DNA of 64,000 nucleotides from Loripinus fragilis. Taxonomy: Eukaryota > Mollusca > Bivalvia > Lucinida > Lucinidae. The stretch spans positions 75,633,912 through 75,697,911 of the forward strand of contig OZ026518.1 in NCBI GenBank assembly GCA_964019695.1, read 5' to 3'. The notes under the pieces were generated by a model. The model was not told the DNA's origin and ran no database searches. It saw nothing but the letters and a program-made list of their open reading frames with translations. The translations under genes and the position numbers were made by a program. Below, piece by piece: positions 53,660 to 64,000 of the stretch. Within the stretch, counting starts at the first letter, position 1. Every line of letters begins with the position of its first letter.

Positions 53660-54300
53660 TAGCAATAGGCTTGGGATGATGTGATTGCCTGATTTACTTG
53701 TAGTAGGTGTAAGGTGCTGTGAAGCTCTTCTGTGTTTGTTTAAGGATGTGGACCGATGTGAATTTGAATGTACATTTGGGATGTTGTAGCATACTCTGCC
53801 TGGAATTAGGGGCGCTGTCAGAGAATGGCCTATTGTTTTTGTTGTAGGTTTATATGGAGCGTAATCATTACCTCCTGTTCTAGCAGTAGGATTGGTTTAT
53901 TGCGATTTCCAGCTGTGTTTTGAGTAGCCACACGTTGGATGATGTTATTGCTTCTTGTGTAAGCAGTTGGTGTTGAATAAGGTGTTGGCCAGTACAGTAT
54001 GTGTGAGATGGGGCGATTGCCTGCAATGACCAGATTAGATGTATTTAATTTTGTATGCTTTGTTTTCTAGTACTCACTCCATTTTCCTTCCCTGCGGGGG
54101 TTCAGAATTTGGTCCTTTGTGTCCTTTTTTTGCAATCATCTTGATGGGGAAGAGAGAGCTGGTTGCTTTGCTTTAACTGTCTTCCTGATTTCTTGTGACA
54201 GGCAGTGTTCTGTGGCTCTTCCTCACGGTGATGTGGGTTGGTCTGCGGTGTGTGATTGTGGTATTTCCTGATCATACTCACTTGTTCTTTTCTCTAAGAC
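53660..54300. repeat. Repeat family D copy
   Basis: GCAATCATCTTGATGGGGAA, GGTTGCTTTGCTTT and GGTTGGTCTGCGGTGTGTGA match 10007-10140 in order and orientation. The boundaries are uncertain. Confidence 0.5.
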
Positions 54301-54404
54301 ATGATATTGCAGGAGTGATTGTTATTGTTTTGTTGTAGAAGGGTTTAACCCTTTCCCCACCCATCACAACTTTTCTCCTCTATTGTCAAATCTGTTTTTA
54401 TCAT

Positions 54405-54875
54405 ATGATAGTAAGAAAGAGGGCAAAGATCAGAAATCGATACAATCAAGCACCACACCTGACCCAGAATACCAATGGGAAAGTAACAACTTCACAATTA
54501 GACATCACAATCGAGAGCCAAGAGGTCAGCCATTTCCCAGCAGGTGACCACAAGGCATCAATAAACAGTTGGCACGAAAGTATAACAAAAACAAGACAGA
54601 AAAAACATAAATGATCCACAAAAGAAGCACAACCTTGGAACAGCCAGTAAAAATATTTTACTGGAGGGCTTAAACCGGTTTCACGGCGGGCCAGCCTCAC
54701 CCTTAGTCCGGATGTGGATCAAGACACATAGATGCTTGGTTTGCATGAAAGGCCCCTAACTTATCAATGCATTATCTCCTAGAACATATAAATCAAGATA
54801 TAAAAAGGAGATAAAGCAAAGATAAGGACTCAATAGTAAATAAAACTGAATACCGGAGCAAAAGAAATCCAGAAG
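54405..54875 (-). mobile_element. 5'-truncated copy of the reverse-transcriptase element tail
   Basis: The reverse complement of 46640-47095: AAGATCAGAAATCGATACAA at the left end through GGAGCAAAAGAAATCC at the right. Only the non-coding 3' part is present, consistent with truncated insertion. Confidence 0.8.
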
Positions 54876-54884
54876 TTGCATCTT

Positions 54885-55180
54885 GGGAGTGAAATAACGC
54901 CATGCCTTAAAATCCATAAACCACTAGTGATTTACAGATTTTCGGGAAACGTTAAGAACTGACGCTTTTAACGTCACACAAATGGCAAAACCTTAACGTT
55001 TTCACGCCAAAAATACGATTTCAAAATGATGTTAGTGTCATTTGATAAAAGGAGTCTAAAATTCGTGCTCCTGTATTATTGAATTTGTTAAACTTGTTGC
55101 CAGCCTCGCGTTTTATCTCTTTTCCTCAACTGGTTTAATAAATTCAATAAAACATGAGCACTCGTGCAAGATCCTCTATA
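54885..55180. mobile_element. MITE family C copy
   Basis: GGGAGTGAAATAACGCCATG, GCTCCTGTATTATTGAATTT, TTTAATAAATTCAATAAAAC and GAGCACTCGTGCAAGATCC match 9016-9319. Confidence 0.75.
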
Positions 55181-55195
55181 TGTTCTTAAGTAGCC

Positions 55196-57044
55196 TAAAT
55201 TGCAAACAAGGGGTCAGTCTGATCAGGGTTCATAGCGTTTGCTTCCAAGATAAACACTTGATTTTATGCAGCAGATGTAAAAAAAAACATACTGATTCAT
55301 TATTTTCAGGATAATAAAATATTGAAAGGATAAGGGTAAGTGTGGCTTTCAACCATTTTTCAAGTCAAATCATGCCCCTCAGTTACTCGTCAAATTGTCA
55401 TGGGCAGACCCCTGTGGGATAATGTTAACTGCACTAAGATATTGCATACTTTTGTCTGTAACTTTATAATAATTTCTACAAAACGGTACACTGTAAAATG
55501 TAGATTCAAGCTTAGGACCCCATTATGGCAGTCCATGAAAGTCAGATGCCCAATCAGTCATCTACGATACCCACTGTGCTATACATATGAATGAACTATT
55601 GTGCATTGAGACCTTTTTACCCCTGGCATTCACAACAAATGCTGGCGACTTTGTCACTTGCTAATGAGCTTTATTTTGTCAGGATAAAATCTCTTTCTTA
55701 TATCTTGTAATCTTAAATACATATAACATAATCCAAAATATTCTTTGTTTACTATATTGATGTGAAATTCTATTAGTTAGGAAAGGGAAATAATATGAAT
55801 GCAGCAGAACAAGACAATACAAGTTTGAGACAATGTTTTAATTTTCCAACAAAAACAATAAACAGTGGACAGTACATAAGAATCACTTCATTGTGATAAA
55901 ATATTTATCAAAATATATATCTAACTATATACAATCAATCACACACGAGTGAGGACTCCTCAAAATTAAACCAGTATAATAGAACTTTTTGCTCTCTGTA
56001 AAGGCGGTAACTTTAATATTCATATCTGGGCGTGCTTTGGCTTATTCATCTGCTAAGGAAGGAAAATCAGGTTCTATTTATAATTTGGTAAAGAGTTAAT
56101 CAGCTTTATGGGGCGTACAAACGTGCCTGCATTTCATGAAAGTCATAGCCGTATAAACACTGGCCTCACATATATTAACCCCTTAAAGCGCATATCACAA
56201 AAAATCCTATGTTTTTGTTGTCTTCTGAAGTCTCTTTAACAGTCTGATCTGGGTCCACACTGTTTGCGTCTATACTTATGTTAAACAATAAATAGCTTCT
56301 TTCAAATGTAGTTATTTTGCTCGCGTTTTAAAGTTTAAATAATAACTGTCTTTACAAAGGTGTTATGGTACAATGATACAGTTACCTTTGAATAAAATCA
56401 CACCTCATTTTCAGCTTTTACCCATGTCGATAGTATACCAGTCCTATTTACGCATTTATAAGGTGCCGCTTTTACAGTAACCATAAAGTTCAATAATACC
56501 CTATCACATTTTATTTATTTCAGGTACATTTAGAATTCATTCTCACAAGAGCCTTTACTGCTCATAAACACAAAATATGAAAGTCGAGCTAACACATATT
56601 CAACCAAATCAAACTAGTACCCTATACGTTTTTGTTTCAAATACATTTATAATTCAGTCTCACCAGAGTCTTTACTGGTCACAGTCACAAATAACAGAAG
56701 AATAGCACATACAGACGGACCAAAAGCTGGTACCAAGTCATGTTTTAATTATCATTGTTTTACTATCGAGTCTCTTCTAAGCCTTTGATGCTCAATAACA
56801 TAAACCACTTTATAGTGCACATGCGCATTTGAAAAATACATGTATGAAAATTTGGAGTTTATCATATTATGTCACACTTAAATTTTGCGGTAGCAAATTT
56901 TGGCATTTTTTTTTCTGTCTGGACTAAAAAATAATCTGTGACTTTTGACAAGTGCATGCGAGTTCTTTACAGTGATGTTAACAAACGGTGATTTTCAACT
57001 GTTTTCCTAATTGTTTTTGATGTGTAAGTGAATACATATGAACC
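55196..57044. other. No gene recognised
   Basis: AT-rich sequence. GTCTGATCTGGGTCCACACTG near 56241 is a fragment of the hairpin family at 60331. An open frame of 84 codons at 55340 shows no domain. Confidence 0.5.
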
Positions 57045-57250
57045 GAGACCTGAAATTTCCAGCAATGTGGTATGTGCGACCAGCAAAGCAACAGATCATC
57101 AGAGCCTTTGCTAGTTGATTGAATATTCTATGAGTGTTAAGCTAATGCCTGAACACCATTTGGAGTTTCTAAGCTTAAAAGGAGGCTGCACAGGCTCGTC
57201 TGAGTCTACACTTGTGAAATGCCACATTGTTGGAAATCAAATGTCACGCT
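57045..57250. mobile_element. MITE family A copy
   Basis: Starts GAAATTTCCAGCAATGTGG and ends CACATTGTTGGAAATCAAATG, with TTTGGAGTTTCTAAGCTTAA inside. The central palindrome is partly deleted. Confidence 0.75.
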
Positions 57251-57272
57251 CAGATCAGCTTTACTGTTATCA

Positions 57273-57875
57273 GCTCACCTGAGCATGAAATATTTTGTAA
57301 GCTGTCTTTGTCCAGCGCCTATCATGTGTTGTCTGTAGGCTTTTTCTTTAAGTGATATCTCGTCCTAAACCACTGACCAAAATTCAAAATAATTACACAC
57401 AAACCCTCAACAAAAATCGCCCAAAGAGTTCCACTCCACTGAACGAAATGGCTGCCTGAACAAGATAGAAAAATCTATTAACAACATCACCTCCTGAACA
57501 ATTGACTTTAATTCTAATTAATTTCCAACGAATGTTCCACCTAAGACCATTTGCCAAAAGTTCAAAAACAGTTCTGCAACACCAAACAAAGTGGCAACCA
57601 GAGCTAAAAATAGAAAAATCTCCTCCTGAGCAACTCGCCCAAATTTAAAATAATTTCACAAAATGTTTCTCCTGAGACCATCCACAAACTTTGATAGAGG
57701 ATTACTAAATGGTCATTTTTGTGAAGCTTTATGGCATTACACCCTGTGGTGTATGTAGGAGATATTGTTTAAAGCAAGTGTTGTTTGATAAATGATGATC
57801 AGAAGTCAGATGGCGACAGAATCAGATTACAAAAGCTTAACAAGCTTGAGCCCATGGCTCAGGTTAGCTAAAACA
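57273..57875. mobile_element. MITE family J with AGCTNACCTGAGC ends
   Basis: CAGCTCACCTGAGCATG at the left is inverted as CATGGCTCAGGTTAGCT at the right. The interior holds diverged internal duplications (CACTGACCAAAATTCAAAAT; CATTTGCCAAAAGTTCAAAA). No coding content. Confidence 0.6.
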
Positions 57876-58129
57876 TGCAGCCAGGTCATATGTTAAATTG
57901 TACTCGTATAATAAGTATTTTTCACATTAGCTATATCTCATATAAACAATTTAGCACCTAGAATTTTTCATGGCACAGTGATGAGTGAATTAAAGGCATA
58001 TTACTTATTTACATATTGCATTTATATCTAATGCACAAACTACAATATATGGCCTCTATGCAAGAAAACCTTTCTTCGTGCTTTCTGACAAAGCGGGACT
58101 CAACTCCGGTCTCCTCATCGACAGAAGAC

Positions 58130-59342
58130 TAGCCTAGCTAGAAAAAAGAAAATTTGCTTGTAACAAGTTAAGATATGACACTTTCAAATAAAAGCACCGC
58201 AAGCACTGCGTAATACCCCGCCACTGCTGGGGGCACCAAAAGTTATTTTGTGAGATATATAATGCCTAAATAGCAACAGAACTGAGATAGACAGTGATAT
58301 GACGTCCTTAGTCACAATATGTAACCTTTGATGGTCAACATATCTGTGAAGTTTCATTCAGATACTCCATATAGTAAATGAACTACAGGTCAAAAACCAT
58401 TTTTCAGATCAATCAAGGGTAGATAACTCATGAACTGGAAAGGTAAGAGTGAAGATCCTTAGTCACAGTATGCAACCTTTGATGATCAACATATCTGTAA
58501 AGTTTCATTCAGATATTCCATATAGTAAATGAACTACAGGTCAAAAACCATTTTTCAGATTAATCAAGGGCAGATAACTCATGAACTGGAAAGGTAAGAG
58601 TGATGGTTCTTTGTCACAGTATGTAACCTTTGATGTGAAACATATCTGTAAAGTTTCATTTAAATATTCCACATAGTAAAGGAACTAGGGGTAAAAAACA
58701 TTTTTTAATTCAATCAAGGGCGGATAACTCAAACGGGAAAGGTAAGAGTGACGGTTCTTAGTCACAATATGTTACCTTTGATGTGAAACATATCTGTGAA
58801 GTTATATTCAGATATTCCACATAGTAAAGGAACAATAGGTCAAAAACCTTTTTTCAGACCTATCAAGGGCGGATAACTCACAAACTGGGAAGGTCAGAGT
58901 GACGGTCCTTAGTCACAATATGTAACCTTTGATGTGCAACATATCTGTGAAGTTTCATTCAGATATCATGAACAGTAAAGGAATAACAGGCCAGAAACCA
59001 TTTTTCCAATACGAAAAAGGGCAGTAACTCCGTTAAAAATGGCCAGATTTTGCCCATTAACAATCCCATACCACTCATCGCCGTTAACAATATGTATGCA
59101 AAATTTGAAAAAATTCCGTGAATAAATACTCAAGTTATCGATCGGAAATGGTGCGGACGGACGGACGGACAGACGGACAGACACCGAAGGGTATAACATA
59201 ATACCTCGCCACACTTTGTGGCGGGGTATAAAAAGCAAATAACAAAGGTGGTGATCAGACTGCGCAGATGCGCAGGCTGGTCTGCGCCTTTGTTGTTCTC
59301 ACACCCCAGAAGAAAGGTTTTTTCGCGATGAGGCCCATATGT
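58130..59342. mobile_element. MITE family B copy split by element K
   Basis: The left half (GACTAGCCTAGCTAGAAAA, TTGCTTGTAACAAGTTAAGA) stops near 58196. The right half (GGTGGTGATCAGACTGCGC to TTCGCGATGAGGCCCA) resumes at about 59232. Together they make one family B element. Confidence 0.65.
58197..59231. mobile_element. Element K: non-autonomous insertion with internal 150-bp tandem repeats
   Basis: Near the left end, ATACCCCGCCACTGC is inverted at the right end as GTGGCGGGGTAT, where a hairpin (CCTCGCCACACTTTGTGGCGGGG) also forms. AAAAGCA on both sides may be the target duplication. The interior has about 4.5 units of 150 bp (GTAACCTTTGATG, ATATCTGTGAAGTTTCATTC, AAGGGCGGATAACTC) at 58310-59000, and a GGACGGACGGACGGACAGAC microsatellite at 59155. 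Confidence 0.65.
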
Positions 59343-59757
59343 CACTGCATAACAAAACCAAGAAAATCCTATTCCTGCCAGTCATGAACTTTGCCACCGC
59401 TCCCTCATTTGCTTATGTTCTTAGATAGCCTATATTTCAAAAAATATGAACTTGATCAGATGCCCAAGGAGCAGTTTGATCGAAGGTGCAGTCTGAAGTG
59501 TACTTGAATATATGCAGCAGACATAGAAAGCAGATGTCATTTGCAGGACATAAAAGTGGCATGATATGTTAACTGGTAATCTGACTTCTGTAGATGACTG
59601 CCATAGAGGGAGCAGGAGTTGGAACCCCCAGTTTCAGCCACATAATTTAATAAAGATTATTCTCTCCATCAGGCTGAATCAAGCAGATAGTTGAAAGTAA
59701 CCAAACACTAACTACTGGTAAACCGTTAAATACACATTATTATAATAGTAACATGAT

Positions 59758-59875
59758 CTGGCATACTGTATCACGTCCACTGGATGAGGTCATACCATCA
59801 GATCGCCCAAGATGTGAAGTGTTGAGTGTGATCCAACAGTATGGCCTCATCTATGAGACGTGATACTGTATGAGT
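59758..59875. repeat. Fold-back, about 35-bp arms
   Basis: CATACTGTATCACGTCCACT with GGATGAGGTCATAC is inverted as TATGGCCTCATCTATGAGAC with GTGATACTGTATG, around an inner inverted pair (CAGATCGCCCAAGATGTG). Confidence 0.75.
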
Positions 59876-60035
59876 CTGATCAGAGCCTTTGCTAGTCACT
59901 TAAACATTTTATGAGTGTTAAGCTACTGACTGAACATTATTTGGAGTTTCTAAGCTTAAAAGGTGGCAGCACAGGCTAGTCTGAGTCTACACTTGTCAAA
60001 ATGCCACATTGTTTGAAATCACGTGTCATAGCTCA
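59873..60035. mobile_element. MITE family A partial copy
   Basis: Contains only the right two thirds of the family (GTCTGATCAGAGCCTTTGC to CCACATTGTTTGAAATCAC). It is joined on the left to the fold-back at 59758, which may have replaced the missing end. Confidence 0.7.
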
Positions 60036-60330
60036 TATAACAACACTGCATGGATTTCTGTATTGATCAAATGTCAATCAATATTGTCTTGAGGTCAATA
60101 GTATCAGTGCCAGGTCGGCTGTATTAAGCTGAGGTCAATCCAGTATGACACAGAAACATACACATTCGTAAAAGTACTATATATTAAGTAGTGAATTCGT
60201 AAAAAAAACGTCATAAATCAAGTGATTTCATAATATCTCAGTTACAGGTTAATTTTGAAAGCGCCAATCGCAACAAAAGTCGTCTGCTTTTCCCGTCTGC
60301 TGAAATGTTAAGAGGCCTCAATGGCAAACA

Positions 60331-60388
60331 GTGTGGACCCAGATCAGACTGCTCCTATAGGATCAGTCTGTTCTGGGTCCACACTTTT
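60331..60388. repeat. Hairpin repeat
   Basis: AGTGTGGACCCAGATCAGAC and GTCTGTTCTGGGTCCACAC form near-perfect arms around a CTCCTATAGGA loop. Partial relatives lie at 45256 and 56241. Confidence 0.75.
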
Positions 60389-61638
60389 AGCTTGTATACT
60401 TAAATTCGCCAGTAATGTTAGACAATTATTTGCAGCAGATGACTTCATTCGACAACATTTTCAGATGCATTTTTTCTTGGGGCTTTAAGGGTTAGGCAGC
60501 TGTATTGACCTGAGAATAAAGGACCTATAACTAGACCAAAATGAAATCACCTGATTAAGAACATTATAATAATCATATAAAACATGCTTTCTCAATAAAA
60601 CGGTGCCAATAGCTGTTTCATCATATTAAAATGAGCTCTAAACAATGCCCAGCATCTTAACCAAAGCATCAATTACAAGGCAGACAAGGGTTTATGTAAA
60701 TTGGGTGTTTAAAATTTATACCCAGTACCTTGGACTTTATTCACAGTACACATATTATTCAATATTGTATGGTGTGGTACTGTCGCTCGATGGTTGCACT
60801 ACATAAAAAGGTTTTAACCAACTACTGTGGCTTACCAGCTGCCAGCATACATAAAGTTAATAGTTTCATCTATGTTGGGCTAAGAAAAGAATCTAATTTA
60901 TCCCCTTTAACACTGCCAAAAATCAAAGTTGTTCTTATTACATTTGTCGCTGAAGATAGTTTTAAGCCAAATACTTGAATAAACAAGGGAGCAAACAACT
61001 TTATGAACCCCCCACTCATAATCGAAATCTTTACAAAAACAGTTTGGTTATTTCTGATATTTTCCATTAGAAACATAAAGAACAGAGCAGGACATATGTT
61101 TTTAATGCTGATGAATGATTTTCATTCCACTTTTGTACATTAGTTTAAGACTGAAAGGTTTGTTACCTAATTTTCTACATAGCTATGCTTAATGACTACT
61201 ATAGAAGCTGCCCAATAATCCAACATATATCCAAAACATTAGTACGATTAGCGGAAATGTACTGATATGGGTAATGTTATGAAAATTTAGTGGGATGTGC
61301 GGAACGTAAGTTTCGTTTTGTAAAATTGGTTACAATAAATTACCAATTAACTTTGATTTCAAACAATTTGGGGCGAAAAACCTACGTCATATTTTGGAAA
61401 AATATGACATTACACGCGCTGCCATAATGTTTTCCGCCTTTACAGCAAATACATCCTTGTGACTGAACCATTCAAGTGAAGTTTTCTGTATACATACGAG
61501 GTAAATTTCCAAATAAAAGATACTAACGCTTTGATTTGTAGTTTCATCATATGTGTGCTTCGAATATCTTTTATCTAAATCATATTTGATTTTTGCGCAT
61601 TTGAAACGGATAGAAGTCATTGTTGGCATGGCAGTAAA
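60389..61638. other. No gene recognised
   Basis: AT-rich sequence; open frames of 60-82 codons on either strand (for example 60730-60978) carry no recognisable motif. Confidence 0.5.
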
Positions 61639-61672
61639 GTAAGGTTCGTTAAAAATTGTAACGAACCTTTCA
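61639..61672. repeat. Palindrome GTAAGGTTCGTTA, first copy
   Basis: GTAAGGTTCGTTA, then AAAAAT, then TGTAACGAACCTT. The same arm sequence occurs at 62236. Confidence 0.75.
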
Positions 61673-61724
61673 GTTCCTTTTCAGGTCATGTTACCAAAGA
61701 TACCAGGAGTAAATAATATGAGCC

Positions 61725-61960
61725 GCAGCATGAGATTTCCAACAATTTGACATTTTGATAAGTGTAGACTCAGATGAGCCTGTGCAGCCCCCTTTGAAGC
61801 TTAGGAAGTCCAAATGGTGTTCAGTCAGTAGCTTAACAATCATAGAGTACTCAAGCGACTAGCAAAGGCTCTGATCAGACTGCGCATATGCGCAGGCTGA
61901 TCTGAGGCTTTGCTGGTCGCACATACCACGTTGTTGGAAATCTCATGCACTGGCTCATAT
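61725..61960 (-). mobile_element. MITE family A copy, inverted
   Basis: Starts GCATGAGATTTCCAACAAT and ends TTGTTGGAAATCTCATGC; interior AGCTTAGGAAGTCCAAATGG is the complement of the other copies. It retains the palindromic core (CTGCGCATATGCGCAG). Confidence 0.8.
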
Positions 61961-62880
61961 ATGTGTATATCACTAGTTAAATTGACGTCTGTTCTTTAAA
62001 TAAACAAAACGTAAAGATATTTGTTTGTGTGATTTTATTGTGTAAGAATGTTTGCCTGTATGTACAAACAAAACAGTCTAATGTATTTTATATGTCATGA
62101 TGTATGCAGAACGAGAATCGCTTCTAAAGCCCCTCAAGTGTGTGTTTACTTACCACACATGACCTAATTCACCATCTAAGCCAAATATATGTACATTCAT
62201 AAGTTTTTTTTTCCTTTTAAACTCACTAAGAAGCTTGGGTAAGGTTCGTTACCACTAGTAACGAACCTTACAAGAACAATAGATGGATAATACTTTGCAA
62301 AAAGCTTGAAATAACCAACGTTTCATGCATTTGATAAACACCTTTTTTATCAACGCTTTTACTTGGCTTTTGAAGTAATTTCATGTCATTTCAATAGAAT
62401 ATACATGTTAATTCTTAAGTAATATACAGTTTTACTCATACTGCATTTTCACAAGGTTATATGTCCACAATGCCCTGCACATAGACTAGGAATGACGTTT
62501 CTTATTGCCCATAAACATTGTTAATATATTTTACCTATCAGTGTTTTCGGTCCCTCTCAGAATTATATGCATTGCATCATTATACTTAAAGGATTGATAT
62601 CAAAGTAACAAACCTTACACAGCATTTAGTTTTCATTATTAATACGACTAGATACTAGAATAACTATCAACACTATGAAACATATATTTTTCTTGACTGT
62701 ATAATAATCAAACTTTTCATGTGAATGTACAGTATTTGATATAATAAGCGCACATGCTCTTATGATCATGATCCACACTTTTTAAACTTTTCGAACAGCT
62801 ATACACGCTGTGCACCTGTTAGATCAAATGTGGTTTAACAAAATAGAATGATAGCAAATCATGCTTACTATTCCTTGTAA
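61961..62880. other. No gene recognised; second GTAAGGTTCGTTAC palindrome at 62238-62270
   Basis: GTAAGGTTCGTTAC, CACTA, GTAACGAACCTTAC is a perfect 14-bp inverted repeat. The rest is AT-rich without a supported feature. Confidence 0.6.
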
Positions 62881-62884
62881 CTAT

Positions 62885-64000
62885 TTTCAGGCATACAGTA
62901 ATCATGGGAAAGTCAACTGCAGAGAAGATGAGAGATTGATGGGTGAAAGTTCAAAATTTTCCAAATCCTGAACTTTTGAAACTCCAATCTTAAAACATGC
63001 AGTATGCCCACTTAATATTCACGATTTCAACTTTAAATGCTCAGTTGCTTTTAGACAGACTGTATATAAACAGGTAACCCTAATTATAATCTCCCTGAAT
63101 TCACCTTTTTGAGGCTGACTTTCTATGGAGTCAGCCTCAAAATCCTGAATTCAGGGATAATCCTGAAAACTTTCACCCATGGAGATTACAGAAAAAGGCT
63201 AAAATATGACCCTGAAAATACCAGGACGATCTCACAAAGGCAAAAAAGAGAAAAGTCCATAACTACAAGCCAGTCTGTCCGTTTACCATGAAGAAAAAGG
63301 GAATACATGCGAGAAGACTAGAAGCTATGTGACACGCCATCGTGATAAGAAAAAGATTCAGGGGGAATAAAATCGTCAGAAACATGTAACACCTGTAACA
63401 ACAGAGACCAGTGGATATGAAACAAATTCAAAAGAAAATTTAGGGCCACTTGTATTTAATTTACCTTTCCCAAATCGAAAAAGGATCCTAGGTGACGTGT
63501 AAGTCGCGCACTTTCAAAAAAACATAGAGAATTTAAATATTTAAAGTTAAAGTATGATGATTTGCAGAAGAAATACAAAAGACACAAGTGGTCCCTGCAA
63601 CGAAAACGTTTCATGAAAATGTTTTTGCTGGATGTAGTTCAAAGCCAGACTCTGAAGTATCAAATGTTGAAAATCTGACTGATAAAGAAATCATAGTACC
63701 TAATACACCTAATACACCAAAAAGGTAGACAAAGCCAATTCTAGCTGAAGCAGGCTAAAATAAGGCACAGAGTGCCAAAATCAGAAAACATCTGTTACTT
63801 TCGAATGTTCTTCAATTCCAAGCTGAGAAATCTCCATGTGGTATAAAACACATCTACTTAGGTGCACTTCATGGATAAGTAGGTGGAAAGATCCTTACTA
63901 AATACAGCTTAGGAAGAATTGTCAACAAATCAACAGGACTTGGCAGAAACAGGATAAACAAAACAATTTGTACAAGTGCCTGGGCTAATAAAATTAGAAG
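62885..64000 (+). pseudogene. Degenerate coding-like remnant, Lys/Arg-rich, runs off the window
   Basis: Base composition becomes A-rich and codon-like. Fragments in different frames include MGKSTAEKMRD (62904), a KR-rich stretch near 63190-63290, and SAKIRKHLLLSNVLQFQ followed after an in-frame stop by VGGKILTKYSLGRIV and NKSTGLGRNRINK (63770-63990). The pattern resembles basic, transposon-associated proteins of unknown function seen in invertebrates, but I cannot name a family. Several stops and frame changes show it is broken. Confidence 0.35.

Overview
The window is eukaryotic genomic DNA, intron-rich and crowded with transposable elements. The mix (Ty3/gypsy, BEL/Pao-type gag, CR1/Jockey-type LINE, mariner, PIF/Harbinger, a tRNA-derived SINE and many small fold-back MITEs), together with long phase-1 EGF exons, suggests a lophotrochozoan, most likely a bivalve mollusc. 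That assignment is inference; no species can be named from sequence alone.

The backbone of the left three quarters (about 3.0 to 47.9 kb, + strand) is one interrupted host gene. I rebuilt it from splice sites, intron phases and translations: EGF-like exons (3025, 9330, 16149), a Lin12/Notch-repeat exon (18760), a weak candidate N-terminal heterodimerization exon (32340), an exon resembling the C-terminal heterodimerization (NODP) domain of Notch (38093), a large exon of MEGF/scavenger-receptor-type EGF repeats (39277), a single transmembrane exon (41068), two cytoplasmic exons (42457, 43555) and a terminal exon present as two near-identical copies (47252 and 47692). It reads as a Notch-like type I receptor without ankyrin repeats and with EGF repeats inserted between the negative-regulatory-like region and the membrane. 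The 5' end lies left of the window.

Introns carry the mobile elements: a long-TIR DNA transposon (0.44-2.5 kb), a 5'-truncated LINE on the - strand (5.1-8.2 kb), a BEL/Pao fragment on the - strand (11.2-12.8 kb), a dead mariner (13.3-14.6 kb), a complete 12.2-kb Ty3/gypsy element with 1.9-kb LTRs (19.5-31.7 kb), inverted degenerate arrays (32.8-35.3 kb), a higher-order minisatellite (36.1-38.0 kb) and a dead reverse-transcriptase element (45.4-47.1 kb). The gypsy element has gag, a pol broken by one in-frame stop, and a third ORF (27008-29242) with two C2H2 zinc fingers and a 30-unit pentapeptide array. A splice-acceptor-like sequence sits directly before its ATG.

Right of 47.9 kb I see no host gene. 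This part holds a PIF/Harbinger element (48.0-52.3 kb) that landed inside an older MITE, a SINE with perfect target duplications (53.4 kb), an inverted copy of the reverse-transcriptase element's 3' end (54.4-54.9 kb), several MITEs (57-62 kb) and a degenerate coding-like tail (62.9-64.0 kb). All exon boundaries are predictions read by eye, and repeat boundaries given to the base are those supported by target-site duplications.
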